Below, one piece after another: positions 1 to 9,604 of a stretch of 64,000 nt of DNA. A model generated the notes under the pieces. The model did not search any database, was not told where the DNA came from, and saw only the letters and a program-made list of their open reading frames with translations. Numbering within the stretch: the stretch's first letter is position 1; each line of letters begins with the position of its first letter. This stretch comes from Gordius sp. MW1. Its lineage: Eukaryota > Nematomorpha > Gordioida > Gordea > Gordiidae. Where the stretch lies: contig OZ038533.1 of NCBI GenBank assembly GCA_964036665.1, forward strand, positions 5,354,413-5,418,412, read 5' to 3'. The translations under genes and the position numbers were made by a program.

Positions 1-1
1 C

Positions 2-1927
2 GGACACCAGGTAACAAGCACCGGTATTGCCCCACTGCTCGACAAAGTCAAGGACATCAACGAGTTTCCCTTACCTGATTCACTAAAGAAGCTCCGGAGA
101 TTTCTAGGTATGATTAATTTCTATCGGAGATTTCTACCCGGAATTTCCCGAACCCTCCAACCTCTGACCGAGTTGCTGAAGAAGTCCAAAAAGTCCGTAA
201 CCTGCAACGACGTTCAGGTCAAGGCGTTCAAAGAAGCAAAAGCAGCATTAGTGAATTTTACCACACTTACCTTTGTGAATACGGACCCCCTTACAAAAAT
301 CACACTGACCACCGATGCATCAGACACGGCGGTCGGAGCAGTTTTGGAGCAAACCATTTCGGACAAGGTATACCCACTAGCATTTTTCTCATCGAAATTA
401 CAACCCACCCAGACCCGGTACAGTACTTTTGGTCGCGAACTCCTCGCAATTTATTTGGCCATAAAGCATTTCCGCCATATCTTAGAAGGTCGTAATTTTA
501 CCATCTATACCGACCATAAACCACTCACCCACGCATTCAACGCAAAACCCGACCAGTATTCTCCAAGAGAAACAAGACAGTTAGACCTCATCTCGCAGTA
601 TACTACTGACATACGATTCATTAAAGGCGAAAGCAACACAGTAGCGGACGCTCTATCCCGGATGGAAATAGATTCTATTAAATTACCAGGAATTCCGGAT
701 TTGGAGGAAATTAGCAAATATCAGAAGGCTGATGAATCCTTAGAAGGTCTAAAAAACTCATCATCCCTAAAGTTACAACTAATACCCATTCCCGGATCGG
801 ATAGCAAAGTCCTGTGTGACCTCTCAACCACAACGCCTCGACCGGTGATACCAGAACCACTTAGGAGAAATGTATTTGATCATTTCCACGCGATATCACA
901 CCCAGGTATACGCGCAACTCTAAAACTAATTACAAATCGAGTAGTCTGGCCGTCAATAAACAAAGACGTTGTTAGATGGGCAAGAACTTGCATAAGATGT
1001 CAACAAAGCAAGGTTTACCGACACACAGTTACGGTACCTGGAACCTTTGCTCAACCCGACGCCCGTTTCGCACACATACACATCGACTTGGTAGGACCAC
1101 TACCACCGTCAAACGGATATACGCATTTATTAACGGCAGTGGATTGTTTCACTAGATGGCCCATGGCTATTCCTTTGAATGATACATCCACGGAGATGAT
1201 CGCGAAAAAGTTGATAGAGCACTGGATTGCAAATTTTGGCGTGCCGCATACGATCACCATCGACAGAGGACCACAGTTTCAATCATCTCTTTTCCGAGAA
1301 CCTTCCAATCTTTTAGGATGCACACATATCAAAACAACCGCCTACCATCCCGCCGCAAACGGACTCGTCGAACGATTCCACAGACAACTTAAAGAGTCGT
1401 TAAAAGCCGCCGGCGAGACGAAGTGGAACGAAATTTTACCATTGGTATTATTAGGTTTACGTACAACTATGAAAGAAGACATAGGAGCATCAACAGCGGA
1501 ATTGGTTTACGGTACGAGTTTACGACTACCAGGAGACTTTTTCCTGAAAACCGAACCCGATCCATTACAACATCAATTCGTTGACAAGCTGAAGAGAACC
1601 ATGGCTAAAATCCCTTATCCCATACCAAAACACCATGCGACATCAAAAGAGCAAGTTAGCAGCGATCTGTTCGAAACAACCCACGTCTTTATCAGAAACG
1701 ACGCGGTGCGGAAGCCACTCTCTCCAACGTACGACGGTCCCTTCAAAGTATTGAAGCGTGAACCAAAGTACTTCGTTCTTTATAAAAATGGGAAAAGAGA
1801 TTCTGTCTCGATAGACAGATTAAAACCCTGCCATCTAAGCAGAGAGGAACCATCCTTTCAGACCGCCGACGAAACTCAAGCTGAGGCACCGACACAAGAA
1901 GTGGAAAAACCAACCAAAATAACTTGA
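2..1927 (+). CDS. pol: Ty3/gypsy Pol, C-terminal part (end of RT, RNase H, integrase); 5' end outside window
   Basis: Open from base 2 without a stop, about 641 codons; the ATG at 110 is internal, because upstream codons continue the conserved RT thumb (GHQVTSTGI..., then [16 protein letters not shown]). RNase H follows, with TDASDTAVGAVLEQ, the [18 protein letters not shown] block and TDHKPL, ending at VADALSR. Integrase has the HHCC zinc site (HPGIR ... CIRCQ) and the catalytic triad D (HIDLVGPL), D (IDRGPQFQS) and E (NGLVERFHRQLKE). It cuts and joins element cDNA into the host genome. The frame is uninterrupted, unlike the related copy at 43.1-47.6 kb, to which it is clearly similar but not nearly identical, so it is a different family of the same lineage. 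The first half of the element (gag, protease, RT palm) lies before the window. Confidence 0.93.
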   Translation, partial: GHQVTSTGIAPLLDKVKDINEFPLPDSLKKLRRFLGMINFYRRFLPGISRTLQPLTELLKKSKKSVTCNDVQVKAFKEAKAALVNFTTLTFVNTDPLTKITLTTDASDTAVGAVLEQTISDKVYPLAFFSSKLQPTQTRYSTFGRELLAIYLAIKHFRHILEGRNFTIYTDHKPLTHAFNAKPDQYSPRETRQLDLISQYTTDIRFIKGESNTVADALSRMEIDSIKLPGIPDLEEISKYQKADESLEGLKNSSSLKLQLIPIPGSDSKVLCDLSTTTPRPVIPEPLRRNVFDHFHAISHPGIRATLKLITNRVVWPSINKDVVRWARTCIRCQQSKVYRHTVTVPGTFAQPDARFAHIHIDLVGPLPPSNGYTHLLTAVDCFTRWPMAIPLNDTSTEMIAKKLIEHWIANFGVPHTITIDRGPQFQSSLFREPSNLLGCTHIKTTAYHPAANGLVERFHRQLKESLKAAGETKWNEILPLVLLGLRTTMKEDIGASTAELVYGTSLRLPGDFFLKTEPDPLQHQFVDKLKRTMAKIPYPIPKHHATSKEQVSSDLFETTHVFIRNDAVRKPLSPTYDGPFKVLKREPKYFVLYKNGKRDSVSIDRLKPCHLSREEPSFQTADETQAEAPTQEVEKPTKIT

Positions 1928-2036
1928 AAAGGCAGAAAGGTCCATTGGCCGAAAAACCTTCGTGAATACAGCACATAATTCTCAGCCAGTTTTATCGATA
2001 TATTTAAAACCGTAAATATATCTGGAAAGGGAGTAT

Positions 2037-2138
2037 TGTGGCGTTTTAAACATTGGCGAGATGAAGCAACCAGGAGCAGGTAATTAATTGACAATTACAG
2101 TTTTTGAATTACTTCCTTCTCCCAAAATCGCTACCACA
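2037..2138 (+). repeat. probable 3' LTR of the Ty3/gypsy element at the window start
   Basis: A 102-bp segment starting TGTGGCG and ending CGCTACCACA has the inverted TG...CA termini of LTRs. It is preceded by a purine-rich tract (TCTGGAAAGGGAGTAT, 2021-2036) in the position of a polypurine tract, about 110 bp after the Pol stop. The matching 5' LTR is off the window, so the boundaries rest on these signals only. The length fits the short LTR (152 bp) of the related element at 43-47.6 kb. Confidence 0.6.
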
Positions 2139-2163
2139 ATCGCATTATTCCAGCATACTCTAT

Positions 2164-2247
2164 TCATATCATTACTTACTTAATATTCTTGTGTGATCTA
2201 TATCTTCATATCATTACTTACTTAATATTCTTGTGTGATCTGTATCT
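2164..2247. repeat. tandem duplication, 42-bp unit
   Basis: Two nearly identical copies of a 42-bp AT-rich unit beginning TCATATCATTACTTAC, at 2164 and 2206. Confidence 0.75.
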
Positions 2248-2249
2248 TC

Positions 2250-3089
2250 TTATGTGAGTTATAATAATAATAAACAACTAATACTTTGTGTTATAGTAAA
2301 ATATTCTTATTGGTATACAAATTACCATACTACTTTTGCTGAACCAAACAACTTATTATCTTATGGTAATCTACCTAAAATGTTTAATATATAATTATTT
2401 TTAACATATTGTTAAAATTTTATAACATTATATATAATTTACACATTTTTACACTTATAATCAAATAATTTTTAATAAAAAATAATAAAAAACACTATAT
2501 TATAACTACTGCTTTGCCTTAATAGTTTATGGCTTATTTACTAACTTTATTAAATGTCAATATCATTACTAACTATTAAATATGTGAGATTTATTTTTTT
2601 TTACTTTTCTCAAAACTCCATTGTATTCCAACTATAAATATTCATTTTTAAAGCGTTATATTTAACATTAGAGGACGTCAAGGACCAGCACACCTAAACA
2701 GCCTTAAATTGGAGAACATAACGTACTTTTATTGTACAATATCAAACAAATTTTTTATACATTCCTATAAAAAATATAACTTTAACATAGTATACAGTTC
2801 AAAATTGTATTAACAATTGAAAAAATTACTTTATAATTTCCAAAATTATACCCATTTCCAAGGAAAATTTTCTTGAAACGCACTCTTTGTATGCGCTTAA
2901 AATTTATCTGGATATATATGGGAGTGTTAAATGTAAATTAAGTTCCCCACATATATCCTTCAATTTAGAGAACACCTTGCACTAAGTCTCCCCCGTCCTG
3001 TCAGGCATAAACGCATAAACTATAGGGATCATGTGATCTTTATAGTATGCATGTATTGTATATAGCTAAAACATAATTATTTTGAAATT
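2250..3089. other. AT-rich intergenic stretch, no gene seen
   Basis: Very AT-rich sequence without an open frame, tRNA-like fold or recognisable element. Confidence 0.5.
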
Positions 3090-3418
3090 TTATTTAAATT
3101 TTTTCCTAATATAATCTATTCGTTGGACAACTATGTTAGGCTCTATAAAGGGAAGTGGAACTTTGTCATTCGCCACTTTCATAAATTCTACAAAACTTTC
3201 CACCTTCCCAACACCTCCTTCCATGGGCGTAGCCAGGGAGAAGGCAGGGGTGGGGCGATGGCGAAAAAAATTTCCAATGCAAAAACCCTTAAAAATTAAG
3301 AAAATTCACGTTTTGCCCCCCTCCCCCTAATTGAACTTTTAAACATTTTGTCCCCCCCCCCCCTAATCCAAAACCTGGCTACGCCCATGCCTCCTCCGGT
3401 TGGAATCAGGTGTGACTT
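3090..3418 (-). pseudogene. possible terminal exon of an unrecognised gene, split by a miniature element
   Basis: If the inserted element at 3222-3389 and one copy of its target duplication are removed, the minus strand reads about 49 codons without a stop. The frame runs from a possible splice acceptor near 3418 (CATAG) to a TAA at 3090-3092, through the stretches GGGVGKVESFVEFMKV and VPLPFIEPNIVVQRIDYI. The composition is much less AT-biased than the flanks and protein-like, but I do not recognise the family. It may be a host exon or an old transposon gene. If it was a real exon, the insertion breaks it. Confidence 0.25.
3222..3389. mobile_element. miniature hAT-like element, CATGGGCGTAGCCAGG family
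   Basis: Termini CATGGGCGTAGCCAGG and CCTGGCTACGCCCATG are inverted repeats. Flanking octamers CCTCCTTC and CCTCCTCC match at 7 of 8, an 8-bp target duplication as in the hAT superfamily. The inside is short G- and C-runs with no coding capacity. Confidence 0.8.
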
Positions 3419-3424
3419 TCTATG

Positions 3425-3770
3425 TTTTTGACTACCATATAATACTATATTATATGGTATTATATTTATTATATTAAATTTATTGTATATATTATGTTTA
3501 TTGTATTATATAATATTTATTATATTATATTTATTGTTTTTTTATTATATGTATTATATTGTATTATATTAAATAATTTTTATTATATTTATTATTCTGC
3601 ATCATTATAAATTAAATGTATTATATTTTAAGTTTTAAAAATATATTATATTTTAAGTTTTAAAAATATATTATATTTAATGTTTTGCATTATATTATAT
3701 TTGTTGTATTATATTTATTATATTATATCATATTTATACTATATTTTTAATTTAAATAATGTTTAGTGTT
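3425..3770. repeat. TATTATATTTATTATA low-complexity tract
   Basis: About 340 bp of imperfect TATTATATT/TTATTATAT repeats, without coding potential. Confidence 0.85.
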
Positions 3771-4157
3771 CAATAATATCTACCCTAAAATCGCCTTATG
3801 TACCAGATTCGTTCATTTCAAATTTTGCCTCATTTTTAATCTGTTGAATTTGTAACATCCTAGTGTTGGAGCATCTATTTTAATTATGCCTGTAACCCCT
3901 CAAGCTAGGCAGACAGCTTGTCCAAGTATATTCATAGCTCATTGTATATTATTATATTTGTAGCATCATCTGTATATGTTGTTTAGAGCAGCAATTTAAG
4001 GAATAATCCCCTGTTGTTAGAGCAGCAATACAACGAGTGCTATATCCTCGAATTTTGCCTGAAACCTTCTAAGCTAGGCAGAGTGCTTATCTAAGTATAT
4101 TCATACTTTATTGTTTATTATATTTATAGCGTCATCTGGATATGGTGTTGGATAGAG

Positions 4158-4888
4158 CAGTGATTCTTAACCTGGGGGTCGCGACCCCCTAGGGGGTCGC
4201 GAGAAGTTTACCGGGGGGTCGCCAAATTTTTTTAGATTAAAATAAAAATATTCAGAAAAGCTTTAGAAAAAATACTCACCAGGGGATTCGAACTCGTTGT
4301 CTTAAGATTCATTATTAGAATTAATAAATGTTTGTAATTTAAAATCTTTGTTTAAAACAAAAAGTTTGCCGCAATTTTATACAAATCGTGCAGAATATCC
4401 TCCATTATTTTCAGCAGCAATTCAAAATTTGCTGCCTTTCGCTAGTACCTATTTGTGTGAAAAAGGCTTCTCAACTATGGTGGATATAAAAACTAAAAAA
4501 CGCAATCGATTGCGACTAGATTCCTGCATGAGGATAGCATTACAATAAATTGAACCAAGAATTAACAAATTGGCTGAAGATGTAGCAGCAGAAATCTCAT
4601 TAAATATAATTCCGAATGCATATATTTTTTATTTTAAACATTGTTTTTATGTTTAATTATGAAGTTTTTATGTTTTTATTATTTCATTATCTATTTAAAT
4701 TTTAAATAGATAATGAAATAATAAAGTTGTGTTTTATGTTTATTATATAATAAAATGAAAAAATAATAGAAAATCAATATATTATAGATAATATAACAAA
4801 TATAAATTATAATGAAAAATATGGGGGGCCGCAAACAAATTATAAAATATTTGGGGGGTCGCTTGTATAAAAAGGTTAAGAACCACTG
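4158..4888 (+). mobile_element. internally deleted hAT element, GGGTCGC-ended
   Basis: The left end CAGTGATTCTTAACCTGGGG followed by GGGTCGCGACCCCC, and the right end GTTAAGAACCACTG, are imperfect inverted repeats. The octamer GGATAGAG flanks both sides exactly (4150-4157 and 4889-4896), a perfect 8-bp target duplication. The ends resemble the widespread hAT group related to ZBED5/FAM200 transposases, and a matching C-terminal transposase remnant lies inside. Confidence 0.9.
4348..4640 (+). pseudogene. hAT transposase C-terminal dimerisation-region remnant
   Basis: The frame around LLPFASTYLCEKGFSTMVDI and KTKKRNRLRLDSCMRIAL matches the C-terminal block of hAT transposases of the ZBED5/FAM200-like group (usual pattern LLPFATTYLCE.GFS.). 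An in-frame TAA follows IALQ, after which the reading continues as IEPRINKLA, so a nonsense change is visible. The zinc finger and catalytic region are missing. It cannot encode an active enzyme; the element would have moved with help from another copy. Confidence 0.8.
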
Positions 4889-5224
4889 GGATAGAGTGCC
4901 ATCCCATGTTGTTAAAGTAGCAATTCAAGGAGTCCAATCTCCTGTTTTTGGTGCAGCAATACAAACAGTGTAATCCCCTGTTGTTAGAGCAGTAATACAA
5001 AGAGTCCAATTCCCTTTTGTTGAAGCAACAATTCAAAGAGTGCATGCCCTCAAATTCTGAATTTTCATGTACACAAACCTATTTCTATAAAATTTCAATT
5101 TATTAAACTCAACTATATGTATTCCTTAAAACATATATTTTAAATTTTTTTTTTTTGTTAAAAATTTTTATTAGGTAAAATCTATATAAGAAATATATAA
5201 AACACGATCAATAAATAAATAAAA

Positions 5225-5520
5225 AGCGTGACTACTCGTCATCTTCATCGAGGGCCAGGTGTCGGAAAATGCCTTATAATTGTATTTGGCAATTAAAATT
5301 CCTATTTTTTGGCGCAAAAGAAAACTTGCTGAGTATTTTCCTTCGGGGATCTCTTTCTTATCAATTTAAAGAAGGCTAATGCCTGTTTGCCAAAAGTGGC
5401 AGAATGCACAAAAGACGACATATCCAAACAGCTGATTGGGCACGTTGTACGGTTAAGTCGAAATTGGAAAAGGAAATCAACGTTGTGGAAGGGCACATGA
5501 CAAGGGATTAAGGGCACAAG
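5225..5520 (-). pseudogene. 3' remnant of an RLE-type LINE ORF
   Basis: Minus-strand frames read SATFGKQALAFFKLIRKRSP and, after a stop or shift, IGILIAKYNYKAFSDTWP. The same C-terminal signature occurs in three other places in the window (about 16.3-16.6 kb +, 39.1-40.4 kb - and 56.3-56.6 kb +). In the 39-40 kb copy it lies downstream of RT palm and endonuclease-like motifs, which is why I assign it to a non-LTR retrotransposon. The copy is short and broken. Confidence 0.5.
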
Positions 5521-5524
5521 AATT

Positions 5525-7045
5525 TCTTTTTTATACGAGCGGTCATTTGATACTTTATAGTTCTTACTTACATTTTATTTACTTTTTTGACTTAATTGTT
5601 TGTTTCTCTTAATAAAAAAACATTCCTAAAATATCCTTTATTAAATAAATATGATTAATGAAGGTTGTCGATAGCGAGAAAATTTTGAAATCGATGGGAT
5701 ATAGGGGGCTACTTAAAACAAAGTTATTTCCAGGTAAGATTTTACATTTTTCTAGAAGCTTGTTAAGACATAATAAAAAGAAAAATAACAGCTAAGCAGC
5801 TGTTCATCAAAAACAAGACCAGAGGTAGTCAAAATAAATATTGCAAAGTCATTAAATAAGACCTGTTTACTTTTTAGATAATTGTAGATGTAAAAATGGA
5901 CATCGATTTCCTTTTGTAAAGAACGTTAAAATAATGCCTAAAATGCCCAATTTAATTATAACAAATTAATAATTTAAAAAATATGTCTATAACTAATTGA
6001 TTAAAATCTCCTTTATTAAAATATTAATCATCTATGGTAGAAAATGTATACGTTCTGTAGCTTTATTGTTGAAGGAACGTTTTTTAACACATTATTATAA
6101 TATTTTTATAAGGACTAAATGCCATATCAATTAAAGCCCTACCGGGCCCGACCCAAATTTTACATTTTTCCGACCGGGCCCGATCCAAATTTTATATTTT
6201 TCCTATCTGACCCGTCGTTTAGCTTTTTTTTTGCCTGCACGGCCTCCAGAATTTTTTGTATTTAATTCAGTGCCTCGTGGAATCAACATAATTTTCGGTG
6301 GCCAAATTAGGTTTTAAATTTTTTAGTATTATAATGAAAATTGACATATGATGCTTGGAAATGGAATTTATATATAAGTAATTTATAATATCGGAGGGTA
6401 TACGACTACTATTTAATTCAATTTTAAATATTTTGTTTTATTGTGCTTACCCATACTAATATTGAAATATTTGCCATCAGTAATAAAGTAGATTTACAAT
6501 TAAATTTGGACTAAAAATTATTTAAAAAATACTTTTATTGCCAGTCCTTGATAGGCCCGCGGGCTGGTTTGGATATTTAAATCTCCGATAACAGCCTGCA
6601 TATAGAGCTATTATTTTGTTAATAAAGCTTAATTTATAAGAGAATCTATTGGGTGGTCTGCCTCGTTCCTAGTTTCCCGGCCACTTCATTTTTTAAACAC
6701 TTACTCTTAAATCATCCGATGGCCACACTTACGCATTATTCGGTTGAATTAATAAGCATATTCAAACTGATTAACTATAGAATATTTACCGTTTTTCTAA
6801 TATTTTGAAATGTTCTAAGGATTTAGCATATTGTAGATTATTTTCCCAGAGGTACACTACACAGCTAGGACAATTTTACGTAAAAAATTTTCAAATATAA
6901 TTAACCAATATTAGACCAGATGTATATTTTGAGTATATTAAAATACTCCTGGTTTTCAAATTACTATTTTTTTATGATAAAATTTTTTAATTAAAATAAT
7001 AATTATAATATACGCTAAACAATTTAAATGGATAACGTGTCGCTT
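5525..7045. other. intergenic; degenerate GGGCCCGA-rich hAT-like ends near 6135-6250 and 6540-6580
   Basis: Mostly AT-rich non-coding sequence. ACCGGGCCCGACCC and a second copy near 6140-6190, and GATAGGCCCGCGGGCTGG near 6550, look like the GC-rich subterminal motifs of hAT elements. I could not pair clean termini or find a target duplication. Confidence 0.35.
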
Positions 7046-7049
7046 AAAC

Positions 7050-7134
7050 TCAATCTTTAAAGTTATATTTCCTTCCGTGCTGTCTTCTCCCATAACGATA
7101 TCTAAGTTCAGGCATTTTTCTAGATGGATGATCC
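7050..7134 (-). CDS. last exon of the LDLa-domain gene (basic tail)
   Basis: Minus-strand exon after an acceptor CCTTAG. The frame continues from the LDLa exon with the intron (7135-7333) in phase 2 and runs 28 codons to a TGA. The product end is strongly basic (PELRYRYGRRQHGRKYNF). The donor AA|GTAATA, the acceptor and the matching phase support it. No protein family could be assigned to this tail. Confidence 0.5.
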
Positions 7135-7333
7135 CTAAGGTATATTATTAAATTGGCATATTAAGAATATTATTTTTACTAGAATTTAACAAATTTTTTA
7201 TACTTATTTGTCTGTTTATAACTCTTTAAGCCAATCATTAATTAATTAATTAATTAAAAATTAGAACCAATATCAAACGATCTTATGAATTAAGTTTATC
7301 AAATCCCATGTCCATAGTAATTTATTTTATTAC

Positions 7334-7460
7334 TTTATAGCCTCGCAATAATCCTTATCTTCATCACCGGCGTTTGGGCAATCATCCTCCCCATTGCAAA
7401 CCTGCTCGACTGTAATGCATGTTTTATGGTCTGGACATAACATTCCAGAACATGGATCAC
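7334..7460 (-). CDS. exon encoding an LDL-receptor class A module
   Basis: The minus strand after an acceptor CTAAG reads an LDLa repeat: six cysteines in CSGMLCPDHKTC ... QVCNGEDDCPNAGDEDKDYC, with the acidic calcium-binding end (D..C...DE...C). Such modules bind calcium and ligands in secreted or membrane proteins. The exon starts in phase 1, so at least one upstream exon must lie at higher coordinates, but I could not find it before the repeats at 9.6 kb. Without splicing the frame ends at a TAA three codons after the last cysteine. A single LDLa near the C-terminus fits several secreted protein types, including some invertebrate prohormones; the exact protein is unknown. Confidence 0.75.
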
Positions 7461-7464
7461 CTTA

Positions 7465-9604
7465 GATGTACATTCAGAAAATGAATATATACTCAATAAT
7501 CATAATACTGGCTACAACAAAAGAAACGATAGGAAAACGGTTAACCTATTTGTATAGAATGTGCTCAACACCAATATGTTTTTCGTTTTTCCCTTATATA
7601 CGTCAAGTTTTTTAAAATAATTGGGCTCATAGATGCAAAAATAAGCGTTTTTGACTTTTTTAAGAGTATACATTGCAAAAAGAAATAGATTAAAATCAAA
7701 AATAAAACATCTAGATTGTAAAACCAACTTAGTGTAAACATTTAAAAAAAAAATTCGCTCTATTTTAATTAGTTTTTAATTTATTTTACAAATTCGCTTT
7801 GTCCCTATATTCCTCTAATCATCCAAATTCATATGAAATTTGAATAGTAATGAATAAGACACAAGCCATAAACACTCGCATTGACTCGTACGATATACTT
7901 TTTGTTTCAGAAATGACGTCATGTTCTTTGTTAACTCAAATTGTTTAAAATTTAAATGAACAATAAGTTAGGTGCTATAAATTAAATATACGGCCCCATA
8001 AGTTTTAATGAGCAACTACATAGGTCTTTGCCTTTTAAGGTGTCTAGATTCCACCTTAGTGAACGAAATGCACCTTTTTCCATTAATAAACCATTTTTTA
8101 ACCCAAATTAATTTTTAAAACAATGGCGGTTATAGTTCTCGCCCTTGTTCTTAAATTTACCATCTTGAATTAGATTTTATTTTAAATGTTTAATTAAATG
8201 ACTGTAAACTACATACTATTGCACAGGTCCATTTTAAATTAATTTTTTTTCAAACTTCCTATTATATATGTTTAATTTAATATTAGTAAGAAATTGTGTA
8301 GCAAGGTCGTATTTTTAAGGGACAAGATCTGACAATGTTTATCCCGCTATGTTTATACAAAGCGTAAATGAGGGCAAAGCAGGCAAAAATATTTTTATAG
8401 ACGTAGGTGAGGATAAAAATTTAACGAACGTGCATCTGAATAAATAATAAGTATTCTTATAGCAGGGGAAGAGCAATCCTAAAGGTAACGGTATCGATTA
8501 TTCTAGTTAAATAACGTTTAATTTTTATAATAAATGGTTCCACGTATTTCGTTGATACATTAAATGATAATGTTCGAATAAATTAAATGTATAATTTGGC
8601 GTCAGCCATTTTTCAACCATTTTTAAGGCATTAGGGCTTGTCTAGAATTGTAATATTATTATTTTGAGGAATCAAATATAGAATATAGTATAGAAGCTAA
8701 ATTAAAAATACATTTATATAGTTTCATTTTAATATCATACTAATAAGCTTATGTATAATTTTAAAATTATTATTTTAATCAATAGTTTACCACAAGGAGA
8801 GGTTACAATTATATCACATTTATTCGGATTTTTGGACTATTGAAATAAACACTATGTTTTAGAAATCTATTGAATTAAATATACAATATATCGTAAAAAA
8901 TTAATTAACAATTGTTAAATCTATCTTTCAAAATATTTGATCCTGTTCCAATTTAATTCGGGGTAAATATTTAATTTAACCTAGTTTATATAATAATAAT
9001 ATAACTCGATAGGTGTATTTTTAATAAAATATCTTTATACGATTTACCTGAGTATAAAAAGCTGGATGAAAAATTAATAGAGACCAGGAGAATGAAAATA
9101 TGGACAATTTTATTGGGGTAATACATATTTAAACAGAATAAACGTAAAGAATATGAATTTCTAAAAAAAATAATAATGTTCTAAAAGTGATTGCAATCAA
9201 TATAGCTAGTTCGTTTAGGGGTTGTGATACCCTTGGAAAAATATTATTTATTCAGATGTAAAATTACGCAATGCATACTTATACCTTTCTATTATACCTC
9301 TCTCTGCCTTTTCGATATATTTTTTGCAAGATAAATTGCAAATTACCATGTAAAAAAGTTTAACACTATTTAGAAAAAATTTAATTTTTTTTAGCAAACA
9401 TCGATTCTACTTAACTTAGTATAATTTGTTTGCAAAACAATCTTACAATATAATTTTTTAGTATATTAGAATTTATTCTTTCGCTAACGAATGTTGTTAA
9501 ATATTCAGGCAAGGTATTTGGATTTTCGCAATTTACCATTATGAAATTTTTGGTTCCAAGTTTTTTTCAAGTTCATACTTTTGGGCAAATTTGCATTTAA
9601 AATT
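7465..9604. other. AT-rich stretch, probable intron or upstream region of the LDLa gene
   Basis: No convincing exon, repeat end or RNA gene was found on either strand. Confidence 0.4.

Larger units (their letters stand above)
3862..5045. repeat. diverged tandem repeat block interrupted by a hAT element
   Basis: A unit of roughly 150 bp (AAGCTAGGCAGA..., CTAAGTATATTCATA..., GTTGTTAGAGCAGCAATACAA) occurs at about 3862-4010 and 4015-4150. After the hAT insertion (4158-4888), shorter ~37-bp pieces (GTTGTTAGAGCAGTAATACAAAG) repeat to 5045. Confidence 0.6.
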
